Shown one piece after another: positions 18,289 through 28,342 of a stretch of 64,000 bases of DNA. Every line of letters begins with the position of its first letter. Position 1 is the first letter of the stretch. Under the pieces are notes generated by a model. It did no database searches, had not been told where the DNA came from, and saw only the letters and a program-made list of their open reading frames with translations. This stretch comes from Sneathiella litorea (GTDB taxonomy: Bacteria; Pseudomonadota; Alphaproteobacteria; Sneathiellales; Sneathiellaceae): positions 1,392,895 through 1,456,894 of the forward strand of contig NZ_WTUW01000002.1 of assembly GCF_009882915.1 (NCBI RefSeq), read 5' to 3'. The position numbers were made by a program, and so were the translations under genes.

Positions 18289-19785
18289 TCAGGCCGCCGA
18301 TTTTTTGGCGTCAATCAGCTCATACCCCGTATTCTCGATTAGCGCCTTGTGAAGGATCTCGACCGCTTCCGTATAGCTGCCATCGGGGAAGGCGAACTGG
18401 ATATCTACACCGCGCCCGGACACATGTGTGGCAAGCAGGTCGAGATTTGAATTCTCGATCGCTGCAATTGCATCGCCAAGGATGTTTTTGGCCCGCAAGT
18501 TTGCTCCGATTGCCGACACGATATCAACCTTTCGGGTCTGAATATCTGCGCCGGGCTGATGTTTCTGGATGTTTTCAATCACGCGGCGCACCTGCTTCAT
18601 CGGCGCGGAAACATAGAATGACATTGTATTCGCGTTCATGCTCCAGCTGACAAGCGGAACCTTGAAACGACGGAAGGCCGTCAGCGCAACCTCACCCGAC
18701 CCCGGTATGCCGACCATATCCTGATCGAACACCTCAATTTCAAACGCATTTTCAAGGCCAGTTACAATTTCGATGCGGGCCTCCTCCGGTGTCCAGCTTT
18801 CTTCAATAACGGTGCCGGGATGGTTTGGCTCAAAGGTATTGACGATCCGAAGGGGGATACCCTGCTGCCGGAGACCTTTTGCCGCGCGAGGATGGATCGC
18901 TTCCATCCCCATGTTGGAGAGCTGGTCTGCGACGTCATAGTTTGTCCGGCCAATAGGTTGCACCTTGTCAGTACCGACAATCCGCGGGTCTGCACTGGAG
19001 AGGTGAAATTCCTTATGGATAACGGATTCTTTCGCCCCGGTTACGCAGGCAACCGCGGAAAAGGTTACTTCAGAATAACCGCGCCCGTAAATTCCCATCA
19101 GACCATCTGCGGCCTGTGTATAGCCGGTGACGATGGGCATCACGGTCTGAACATCTATATCGACGAAGGCATCGCGGATGCGATCTTCAAGGCTCATGCT
19201 CTCGCTTTCACGCCAGCCCGAAAGATCAACAAACTCGGCATTTACGCTCCGACGACGCAGCAATAGCATCGTATTATGAGCGCTATGGGCCTCTCCAATG
19301 CCGCTTATCATTTCTCGCACGGTCATCAGATGTTCTTTAAGCTTGAAATGTCCATAGCCGCAAATCCGCTGCAGATCGATCAGGCAGCTTCGAACGCCCT
19401 CAACCCGTTCCTGCACGAACCGGTCGGCAAGTTTGCGGTCCGCCTCGTCGTCAAAGGCATCCGCATTGATTTCCAGCATGCGGTTTTGAACTCGGGACAG
19501 GGCGTCGCCCCATGCCCAATCATTCTCTGAGCCGGCATAAAGCGCGAATACGCCCGGTTCCCCCGTTTTCTTGTTTTCAAGCAATAAATCAGTGACACCG
19601 CCATAAGCGGAGACCACGAAAATCCGATTATAAAGCTCTTCGGGTTTTCTGCCGCCAATGAGGATGTTATCAAACACCGCCTCGATATTCGACATCGAGG
19701 TTCCGCCAATTTTGTGGACGGTATGCGACCTGCGATCCTTCGTTGCTTCCCCGTTATTTGCGGTTGGCATTGTCTTACTGGTCAT
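18289..19785 (-). CDS. ask: Ectoine-pathway aspartate kinase
   Basis: A 498-residue aspartokinase of the Ask_Ect type. The N-terminus has the kinase motif VHKIGGTSMSNIEAV (KxGGTS), then aspartate-binding segments, then C-terminal ACT domains (VDIVSAIGANLR region). It phosphorylates aspartate to feed aspartate semialdehyde into ectoine synthesis; members in ect operons usually escape normal feedback inhibition. It is the last gene of ectABC-ask and starts 22 bp after ectC. Length and position agree with the specialised subfamily. Confidence 0.93.
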   Translation of the reverse strand: MTSKTMPTANNGEATKDRRSHTVHKIGGTSMSNIEAVFDNILIGGRKPEELYNRIFVVSAYGGVTDLLLENKKTGEPGVFALYAGSENDWAWGDALSRVQNRMLEINADAFDDEADRKLADRFVQERVEGVRSCLIDLQRICGYGHFKLKEHLMTVREMISGIGEAHSAHNTMLLLRRRSVNAEFVDLSGWRESESMSLEDRIRDAFVDIDVQTVMPIVTGYTQAADGLMGIYGRGYSEVTFSAVACVTGAKESVIHKEFHLSSADPRIVGTDKVQPIGRTNYDVADQLSNMGMEAIHPRAAKGLRQQGIPLRIVNTFEPNHPGTVIEESWTPEEARIEIVTGLENAFEIEVFDQDMVGIPGSGEVALTAFRRFKVPLVSWSMNANTMSFYVSAPMKQVRRVIENIQKHQPGADIQTRKVDIVSAIGANLRAKNILGDAIAAIENSNLDLLATHVSGRGVDIQFAFPDGSYTEAVEILHKALIENTGYELIDAKKSAA

Positions 19786-19807
19786 AGATTATCCCGTTTC
19801 CGTATTT

Positions 19808-20212
19808 TTATACGTTTTGAAGTGCTTCTTCGTTCAGCTTGTAGGCGCCATCCTCATCATGGACTTCGCGGCCGTTAAGCGGCGGATTGAAGGCACAGGC
19901 GAGCTGCATGTCTTCGGTTCCACCCCGCAGCAAATGCTGGTCATTCTTGTTCAGAATATAAACAGTACCAGGTTCGATCTTGTAGATCTTGCCATCGCTG
20001 ACGGTTTCCACTTCGCCATTGCCGGAAATGCAGTAAACGGTCTCAAAATGGTTTTTGTACCAGATTGGCGTTTCCGTTCCGGCGTAGATGGTCGTGATAT
20101 GGAAGGAATATCCCATTCCATCATCGGCCAGGGAAAGGCGAACGCTTTTCCATGTGTCGGTTTTTACGGTGCGGTTAGAGTTTTCACACTCTTCAAGCGT
20201 GCGAACAATCAT
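19808..20212 (-). CDS. ectC: L-ectoine synthase
   Basis: A 134-residue single-domain cupin that closes N-gamma-acetyl-diaminobutyrate to ectoine. Recognisable segments are MIVRTLEEC at the start, [18 protein letters not shown] in the active-site barrel, [11 protein letters not shown], and [19 protein letters not shown] near the end. Usual family length. It follows ectB by 38 bp and precedes ask. Confidence 0.97.
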   Translation of the reverse strand: MIVRTLEECENSNRTVKTDTWKSVRLSLADDGMGYSFHITTIYAGTETPIWYKNHFETVYCISGNGEVETVSDGKIYKIEPGTVYILNKNDQHLLRGGTEDMQLACAFNPPLNGREVHDEDGAYKLNEEALQNV

Positions 20213-20250
20213 AATAGTCTCCTGAAATAGTATCTAGCTGTCTGGTGCCT

Positions 20251-21531
20251 TTACTCGGCAGCGATCAGGTTTGAATTTCCTGCGTTAATAGCCGCGTCAA
20301 ACGCCTGATTGAGAATATCAAGGCCGCGGGCCAGCTCCTTATCCGTAATGGTGAGGGAGGCGAGGCATTTCACCACTTCGCCATGCGCGCCCGAAGTCTC
20401 GATGACAAGGCCGCGCTTGAAGGATTCCGCGACGATACGGCTCGCAAGATCGCCGGACTCTACGACAATCCCGCGCATCATGCCTCGGCCGCGCAATTCA
20501 ACAACTTGGTCGGCATAGTTTTCCTGAATTGCCTTAAAACCACTCAGTAGTTTTTCGCCCTTGTCCTTTACGCCATTCGCAAAGCTGTCATCATTCCAGA
20601 ATTTTTCGATAGCGACTGTCGCCGTGACGAAAGCATGGTTATTTCCGCGAAACGTGCCGTTATGTTCGCCGGGCTCCCAGATATCGAGGTCGCGATTGAT
20701 GAGCGTGACAGCGAAGGGTAAGCCGTAGCCGGAAAGCGATTTGGAGAGCGTAACCATATCCGGCTTGATACCGGCCGGCTCGAAACTGAAGAACGTTCCC
20801 GTCCGGCCGCAGCCTGCCTGAATATCATCAACGATCAGCAGGACGTCATGGCGACGGCAGACCTGTTCCAAATTTTGCAGCCAGTCAATACGGGCAGCAG
20901 TTAATCCTCCCTCACCTTGTACGCACTCGACTATGACAGCCGCCGGAAGATCAACACCGCTGGACGGATCGCCCAAGGCGCGATCGAGATATTCCGTGCT
21001 GTCCAAGTCCTTACCGAGATAGCCGTCATAAGGCATGGTGCTGCTACCCGGCATATCAACGCCTGCGGCGCCGCGATGATGCTCGTTTCCAGTGGTCGCG
21101 AGGGCACCAAGCGTTACTCCGTGAAAGCCATTGGTAAAACTTATAACATTACTGCGACCCTTGACTTTACGGGCAAGTTTCAATGCGGCCTCAACGGCAT
21201 TTGCACCTGTTGGGCCGGTAAACTGCAACACATAATCCAACTTTCTCGGCTGTAAGATGTGTTTCTCGAACGCGCTCAAGAATGCGGCTTTTGCCTTTGT
21301 ATGCATATCAAGGCCATGAGTGATGCCACCAGAGCTTAAATACTCAACCAGCGCGTCACGCATGTCTGGATCGTTATGACCATAGTTTAGACTGCCCGCA
21401 CCAGCGAGAAAATCGATGAAATTATTGCCCTTCTCATCCGTAAGGGTAGCGCCTTGCGCCTTGTCAAATATGACAGGGAAGGACTTAGCATAACTTTGAA
21501 CCTGTGATTCACGTCTTTCAAAAATAGAGAT
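20251..21531 (-). CDS. ectB: Diaminobutyrate--2-oxoglutarate transaminase with non-standard start
   Basis: A PLP class III aminotransferase (GPTGANAVEAALKLAR, VDDIQAGCGRTG, LSKSLSGYGLPF with the PLP Lys) that converts aspartate semialdehyde to diaminobutyrate. The conserved EctB N-terminus IFERRESQVQSYAKSFP and DFLAGAGSLNYGHNDP is intact in frame upstream of the first ATG (21363), so starting there would delete 56 needed residues. No ATG, GTG or TTG exists between that ATG and the in-frame TAA at 21556-21558. The codon at the expected start is ATC (21529-21531), five bases after GAGG. Either ATC is used, or this is a start-codon mutation or base error. About 426 residues, normal length. Confidence 0.93.
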   Translation of the reverse strand: MSIFERRESQVQSYAKSFPVIFDKAQGATLTDEKGNNFIDFLAGAGSLNYGHNDPDMRDALVEYLSSGGITHGLDMHTKAKAAFLSAFEKHILQPRKLDYVLQFTGPTGANAVEAALKLARKVKGRSNVISFTNGFHGVTLGALATTGNEHHRGAAGVDMPGSSTMPYDGYLGKDLDSTEYLDRALGDPSSGVDLPAAVIVECVQGEGGLTAARIDWLQNLEQVCRRHDVLLIVDDIQAGCGRTGTFFSFEPAGIKPDMVTLSKSLSGYGLPFAVTLINRDLDIWEPGEHNGTFRGNNHAFVTATVAIEKFWNDDSFANGVKDKGEKLLSGFKAIQENYADQVVELRGRGMMRGIVVESGDLASRIVAESFKRGLVIETSGAHGEVVKCLASLTITDKELARGLDILNQAFDAAINAGNSNLIAAE

Positions 21532-21649
21532 AGCAACCTCACTTTTGTTGTTGAGTTAAAAATATAGCCGTTTCAATAATCATGGCATTGCGACCCGACC
21601 CCGGATGCATTCACCTGGCAACATTAAAGGATGATTTTATGCTCCAGCC

Positions 21650-22192
21650 TTACGCTGCGCTGGAGAGGGCCGACATTATGTCCGCACGCTTGAAAGGACC
21701 AATATTCCAAAGCATTTCTGTGCCTTGCTGACCATCGAAATGCTCTTCCTCGTCGAACAAGACATCTCGATCGACGTCTGCGCCCATTTCCCGGGCTATT
21801 GAGTTAAAGACTCCGTGGGAGGCCTTATTGTCCGGTGTTATCGTCGTCTTAATATATTTTACCTTCTTCGCAGAGGAGCGATGCAGGATATCGAAAATCA
21901 TCCGCTTGCCTAAAGAAAGCCCCCTTGCTTCAGGCGCTACTGCGACTTGCCAGACGAACAGGCTTTCTTCGTCTTCCGGGATCATATAGCCGGATACAAA
22001 GCCAGCCACTTCACCATTGATCTCCGCAAGCGAGCTGGTTTCACTGAAATGAGAGCATTGAAGCAGGTTGCAGTAAACCGAATTTTCGTCGAGTGGCTTG
22101 CACTTCTCTACCAGTTCATTAATGGCAATTCCGTCTTCTGGAGACGGGCGCCTGAGAATAATTTCCGGGTCACGATCTTTCGTTGCACTCAT
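21650..22192 (-). CDS. ectA: L-2,4-diaminobutyrate acetyltransferase
   Basis: A 180-residue GNAT acetyltransferase that makes N-gamma-acetyl-diaminobutyrate. Family features are LRRPSPEDG, VYCNLLQCSHFS, and the acetyl-CoA loop VAPEARGLSLGKRM, then FNSIAREMGA. I chose the ATG at 22192: GAGGGAAG lies upstream and the sequence from there matches the family start; an upstream ATG at 22264 would add an unrelated leader. First gene of ectABC-ask, 118 bp before the ectB start and divergent from ectR. Confidence 0.95.
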   Translation of the reverse strand: MSATKDRDPEIILRRPSPEDGIAINELVEKCKPLDENSVYCNLLQCSHFSETSSLAEINGEVAGFVSGYMIPEDEESLFVWQVAVAPEARGLSLGKRMIFDILHRSSAKKVKYIKTTITPDNKASHGVFNSIAREMGADVDRDVLFDEEEHFDGQQGTEMLWNIGPFKRADIMSALSSAA

Positions 22193-22216
22193 TGTACTGA
22201 ACTTCCCTCTTATTAA

Positions 22217-22235
22217 TATATCAATAATCGATATA
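22217..22235. promoter_or_regulatory. Candidate EctR operator palindrome
   Basis: TATATC, seven bases, GATATA: a perfect AT-rich inverted repeat 25 bp upstream of the ectA start. Size and composition suit a MarR-family dimer, and ectR lies just across the intergenic region. No binding data; inference only. Confidence 0.35.
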
Positions 22236-22482
22236 ATTTTCTTGCGTATGACATAAACAGCCATGCCGCCAATGTCAAGTAAGTCACCAAATTTTAATAA
22301 TATATTTTTATCTCATATGCCTAACGCTACTATATTGGCCATATCTTGCCGCTAGAGAGTAATTAAAATACATTGATATTTGATTGAAATTTCGTTACTG
22401 CACAATTTATGGAAGATGTTTCAGCAATTTTGGGCTATGTACCTTTCCTTTTAGCGCCAAACTGCCGTACAGGATAACGGGC

Positions 22483-22971
22483 ATGGATCAACTCAACGAA
22501 GCACTTGTCTCTATTCGCAAAATATTGCGGGCGACGGAATTGCACGGGAAAGCACTGCGAATTGCAACAGGATTGAAGACATCACAATTGATTGTCCTGC
22601 AGGCGCTAGAAGAATCACCCGAACTTACAGTTGGCGAAATTACAGCTCAGGTGCATATGGCACAGGCAACAGTGACCATGATTGTAAGCCGACTTGAAGC
22701 GATGGGCTTTGTTCTTCGAAAGAAGGGCGTTACCGACAAACGTAAAGTCTTTGTGAGTCTCACAGAACGCGGGCTGGAGGTATTAGCTCAGGCCCCCGAA
22801 GCTTTGCATGAGCGTTTTGCCGAAGAGTTTGAACCTTTAGCGGCTTGGGAAAAATCAATGATGATTGCGTCCCTTCAGCGGGTGGCCGCGATGCTGGATG
22901 CGTCGGACATCGACGCAGCGCCACTCCTGCAGCTAGGCGAGGCCCATGCCCATGATGCAGGCGTCAAGTAA
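22483..22971 (+). CDS. ectR: MarR-family regulator of ectoine genes
   Basis: About 162 residues with a MarR winged-helix core: LKTSQLIVLQALEES, a recognition helix around MAQATVTMIVSRLEAMG, and the wing KKGVTDKRKVFVSLTERG. It matches EctR, the regulator commonly divergent from ectABC. The ATG at 22483 follows AGGATAA; an ATG at 22384 is less likely because the added residues do not match the family. It probably represses ect at low salinity, as described for EctR1 in methylotrophs. Confidence 0.88.
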   Translation: MDQLNEALVSIRKILRATELHGKALRIATGLKTSQLIVLQALEESPELTVGEITAQVHMAQATVTMIVSRLEAMGFVLRKKGVTDKRKVFVSLTERGLEVLAQAPEALHERFAEEFEPLAAWEKSMMIASLQRVAAMLDASDIDAAPLLQLGEAHAHDAGVK

Positions 22972-23200
22972 GTCAGCTGCGCCAACCTACATCCCTTTTC
23001 CTTCAAGAAAATACAAAATTTCTTCCAGCTTCCTCCCTCCTAACCTGAAACCGGAATTGCAAGAGAAGATCAAGTCCGCGTTCTTCAGCTTTGACTGGGA
23101 AGGCTCTGCCTTCAAGGAAGAATTCTCAAAGTCCAGCGAGGAGGACGGGACGTCAATATGGGACACGCAGGATGAAAACGATGATAAGCATCCTCGCTAA
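22946..23200 (+). pseudogene. Remnant of PhnD-like phosphate/phosphonate-binding protein
   Basis: An 84-codon open frame whose middle, LKPELQEKIKSAFFSFDWEG followed by FKEEFS, resembles the C-terminal helices of PhnD-family periplasmic binding proteins. It lacks a signal peptide, both lobes of the binding fold and any ribosome site, and its first codons overlap the end of ectR out of frame. I read it as the 3' relic of a lost transporter gene. A short genuine protein cannot be excluded. Confidence 0.4.
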
Positions 23201-23260
23201 ACATTAGGCGCGCGTCGTTATATCAACTACCATTCATTCCGCTCTGATCACTATTGCTTT

Positions 23261-23278
23261 GTTTAAAATGATTTAAAC
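23261..23278. promoter_or_regulatory. Palindrome upstream of katG
   Basis: GTTTAAA, four bases, TTTAAAC: a perfect inverted repeat about 80 bp before the katG start. Could be an operator for an iron- or peroxide-responsive regulator; I do not recognise a specific consensus. Confidence 0.3.
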
Positions 23279-23346
23279 TTAATAAAAGCCCGTTCAATGG
23301 CCCTATATAAGAATTCTAACGAAACCTTATCCAAACCAGTTTATGA

Positions 23347-25530
<2,184 letters not shown>

Positions 25531-25536
25531 CCTGAA

Positions 25537-25580
25537 TCCGCATCTCCAGACGGCTAAAATCAGTCGCTTGGAGATGCGGA
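25537..25580 (+). terminator. katG transcription terminator
   Basis: TCCGCATCTCCA and TGGAGATGCGGA form a perfect 12-bp stem with a 20-base loop, starting 6 bp after the katG stop. No long U-tract follows, but stem strength and position make a terminator or mRNA 3'-end stabiliser likely. Confidence 0.75.
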
Positions 25581-25789
25581 ACAATTAACAGAATTTGCAT
25601 TTACCGAGTCTTTGAAATTGTCCGGGAAATTAGCATTTGCATTAGTTCGATTGCGAGTGCAGTTCGAACGGTTGCCTAAAATCTATTCTCTGGTACCAGT
25701 CTTTTCCCACATTGCTTATAGGGTGACTTTGTTACGCCATAATAGCTTCGAACTCTAGCGGCACCCAGAAATAAACAATCGTATAGAGG

Positions 25790-26527
25790 TTAATTAAGAT
25801 AGGATGGATCAGTCGCGTCCAATTCTGACTTCAACTGCTCAAAATGTGCGAAGGAAGCTCCAAGGAAATCATCCCAACCTTTCGCGATTTCACAGGCCAA
25901 TTCATGGGATAGAATATTCAGCGGTTGCCCCGAGGAATAGGCCAGGATCATGGTTTTGCAGGCTTTTTCGAGATAGTAAAGATCCTCGAATGCTTCCGCG
26001 ACAGTTTCTCCAACGACGGTTACGCCATGATTTCCCATCATAAGAACCGATTTCCCCTGAAGGCTCTCGGCGATCCTCTCCCCTTCGTCTTCATTGTTTG
26101 CAATTCCGCCAAAGTTGAGGTCGTAAGCAATGCGTTCGTAGAAACGCGACGTATTGTTGTCGATTGGTAATATACGGGGATCTTTTAGAGTTGAAAGAGC
26201 GGTGGCATAAGCCGGATGCGCATGCAGGATCACGCGGGCGCCGGGACAATTCCTGTGGATACTGCTATGAATATGCCAGGCCGAAATATCGGGAGCATTA
26301 TCGCTATGCAAAATACTCTCATCCTCAACATCAAGAAGCTGAAGATTACTCGCGGTGACATTCGAGAAATGTATCCAGCGCCGGTTCATTAGGAATTGCC
26401 GGCCATCCTCGGAAACTGCCGCACTTAAGTGATTGGCAACTGATTCATGCATATCAAGCTTATGAAGAATCCGGAAGGCAGCGGCGAGATCTACTCGCAA
26501 TTGACGTTCATTCTGCGCCGATGTCAT
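25790..26527 (-). CDS. Class II aldolase/adducin family protein
   Basis: A 245-residue member of the class II aldolase/adducin fold. Zinc-binding His residues appear in LHAHPAYATALS, and the family segment MGNHGVTVVGETVAEAF follows. Members cleave or decarboxylate small hydroxy-acids and sugar phosphates. Its ATG overlaps the stop of the upstream dioxygenase gene by 4 bp, which implies coupled expression and a shared pathway. Retro-aldol cleavage of a hydroxylated quaternary amine is an attractive but unproved role. Confidence 0.85.
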   Translation of the reverse strand: MTSAQNERQLRVDLAAAFRILHKLDMHESVANHLSAAVSEDGRQFLMNRRWIHFSNVTASNLQLLDVEDESILHSDNAPDISAWHIHSSIHRNCPGARVILHAHPAYATALSTLKDPRILPIDNNTSRFYERIAYDLNFGGIANNEDEGERIAESLQGKSVLMMGNHGVTVVGETVAEAFEDLYYLEKACKTMILAYSSGQPLNILSHELACEIAKGWDDFLGASFAHFEQLKSELDATDPSYLN

Positions 26528-27648
26528 ATGTTTCGTCCACCATTTGGATATCTGGCCTTGAGAACACGATATGTACTACGCAGATCTCCCCTGTCAATAT
26601 AACAACCGCGTAAATGTCTCAATCCGCTCCCCTCCTCAAAGGAGGTGCGACCGTGGGCCACACGATGATTATCGAAGACAATGCATTCACCGGCATTTAA
26701 ACGGAAGGTCATCAAAAACCGAGGGTCCTGCATCATTTTCCCAAATTTGCGAAAGGCTGGATAGAATACATCCATTTCATGCTGCGGAAAATCAAAGATG
26801 TCCGCCAGATGCTGGCTGAAATTGATTCCACTCACTTCGCCGTTATTCTCATCAATTTCAATAATATGTTGCTTTGCACGAACATCCTGGGAATGTGTTG
26901 TGTAACGGAAGGGAACCTTATACTCCGACAATATCTTAAAATACTCGGGATAGGCCTTCTTTAGTTCATTGGCGACCGCCATCGCATCGACAAACAAACT
27001 ATTACCGCCAGCCACTTCATTCGCGCGGCAATGCAGAAACTGAATGCCAGGCGGAAATTCCTCCGCCGCTTCATCCGTATGCAATTCAAGTGCCTTGTTT
27101 GTATAAGCGAGATTAACAGGATCTATCTTCATTCTGACATCAAAGGCGTTACCGGAATAAGTTGGACGCACAATACCCAGAAATTCACATAATAGCTGAA
27201 GCGCCTCATCGGTATTGGGCATGCCACTCACCAAAGCAATGCCATCATCCAGCAGCGCTTCCGCCCAATCGAGAACCTCTGCTGGACGGTCCAGCAAGGC
27301 GTTAAAATCAAAGCGCGCCATACTCTCATAGTGATTGCTGTACCAAGGACGGCGATTGCGAATAGCCACATCAATGCGACTTTCTTCTTTATGCCACTGT
27401 TCCAGCCAGCATAAATCATACTGGCTTTCATGCCCATTTCGCCAAGCAATCCAGAGATAGTTACCCCTTACTTCGGCGGCGGCGGCATTCAAGTCGTCAG
27501 CCTCTGCAAGAATGTCAAAAATACGTTCTTGGGTAACAGTGTCCCAGGAACTCGGGCAATTATCCCGTAACCAGAAGTAGTTGAAATACGCCAACTCACT
27601 GCCGAACGGAACAAGCAAGCCATTTTGCATCAACGAGACAAGAGCCAT
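26524..27648 (-). CDS. Gamma-butyrobetaine hydroxylase-like Fe(II)/2-oxoglutarate dioxygenase
   Basis: A 374-residue protein with the BBOX/TMLH architecture. The N-terminal domain (about residues 10-90) contains YFNYFWLRDNCPSS; the second Cys of the usual zinc motif CxxC is replaced, so zinc binding may be lost. The TauD-type catalytic domain has the iron ligands in ELHTDEAAEE and the distal His in FDNHRVAHGRTSF. The family hydroxylates gamma-butyrobetaine, trimethyllysine or trimethylaminoethylphosphonate. The divergent BetI-like regulator supports a quaternary-amine substrate, inferred only. Confidence 0.85.
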   Translation of the reverse strand: MALVSLMQNGLLVPFGSELAYFNYFWLRDNCPSSWDTVTQERIFDILAEADDLNAAAAEVRGNYLWIAWRNGHESQYDLCWLEQWHKEESRIDVAIRNRRPWYSNHYESMARFDFNALLDRPAEVLDWAEALLDDGIALVSGMPNTDEALQLLCEFLGIVRPTYSGNAFDVRMKIDPVNLAYTNKALELHTDEAAEEFPPGIQFLHCRANEVAGGNSLFVDAMAVANELKKAYPEYFKILSEYKVPFRYTTHSQDVRAKQHIIEIDENNGEVSGINFSQHLADIFDFPQHEMDVFYPAFRKFGKMMQDPRFLMTFRLNAGECIVFDNHRVAHGRTSFEEGSGLRHLRGCYIDRGDLRSTYRVLKARYPNGGRNI

Positions 27649-27666
27649 ATCATCTCTCCTGATTTT

Positions 27667-27684
27667 TTATAATCACCATTATAT
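27667..27684. promoter_or_regulatory. Candidate operator between dioxygenase and BetI-like genes
   Basis: TTATAAT, CACC, ATTATAT: an imperfect inverted repeat in the 59-bp gap between the divergent dioxygenase and TetR/BetI-like genes. The gap is so short that one dimer bound here could control both. Confidence 0.4.
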
Positions 27685-27707
27685 AATAAAAATGTTATAG
27701 CTCGTCC

Positions 27708-28304
27708 ATGCCAAAAATAGTGGATCACGATCAAAGACGAAAAACAATTGGTGCTACGGCAATGAAAGTAATTGCCGAGCGCGGTTTGGAAGCGACCAAA
27801 CTTGTGGATATCGCGCGCCTCGCCGGGGTGACCACAGGGGCCGTGACCCATTATTTTTCCGATAAGGATGCGATCCTGATGGCGGCATTGGAAATGGCAT
27901 ATGACACGATGTTTGCGAATATGGAACGCGTGAAGAAGGGGGACAACTACAGCTTTCTTGACATTATTTCCAAAGCGCTACCCACCACCGACGAAAGCCG
28001 CGTTGCGATGACTGTGTGGTTAGCCTTCTGGAGTCGATCTATCGCGGAACCCCGGGTCGCGGAGATGCAACTCGAATTTCATCACCGATGGCAGAATATT
28101 GTTTCGCAGGAACTCATTCGCCATTATCAGCGGACTAAAATGCCCGCGCCAAAGGACCTCGAGAGCATAAGCCAGTCTATCACAGCACAGGTAAATGGCC
28201 TGATCATTCGCGGACTTGTAGATAAGCCGGATTGGCCCGCATCCCGTTTGCACAATTGCCTAAAGGATTATCTTGAACAAATTGGCATTAAGGGCCACCA
28301 ATAA
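27708..28304 (+). CDS. BetI-like TetR-family regulator
   Basis: A 198-residue TetR-type repressor. The HTH lies at about residues 25-45 (LVDIARLAGVTTGAVTHYF) and the C-terminal domain resembles BetI (VWLAFWSRSIAEPRVAEMQ, FHHRWQNIV). BetI senses choline or betaine; this relative sits divergent to a gamma-butyrobetaine-hydroxylase-like gene and near an aldehyde dehydrogenase. There is no betA, so the inducer is probably another quaternary amine. It converges on the aldehyde dehydrogenase gene. Confidence 0.82.
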   Translation: MPKIVDHDQRRKTIGATAMKVIAERGLEATKLVDIARLAGVTTGAVTHYFSDKDAILMAALEMAYDTMFANMERVKKGDNYSFLDIISKALPTTDESRVAMTVWLAFWSRSIAEPRVAEMQLEFHHRWQNIVSQELIRHYQRTKMPAPKDLESISQSITAQVNGLIIRGLVDKPDWPASRLHNCLKDYLEQIGIKGHQ

Positions 28305-28342
28305 ATTAAAGACTGGCTTCTTAAATTATACGAGTTTGACCC

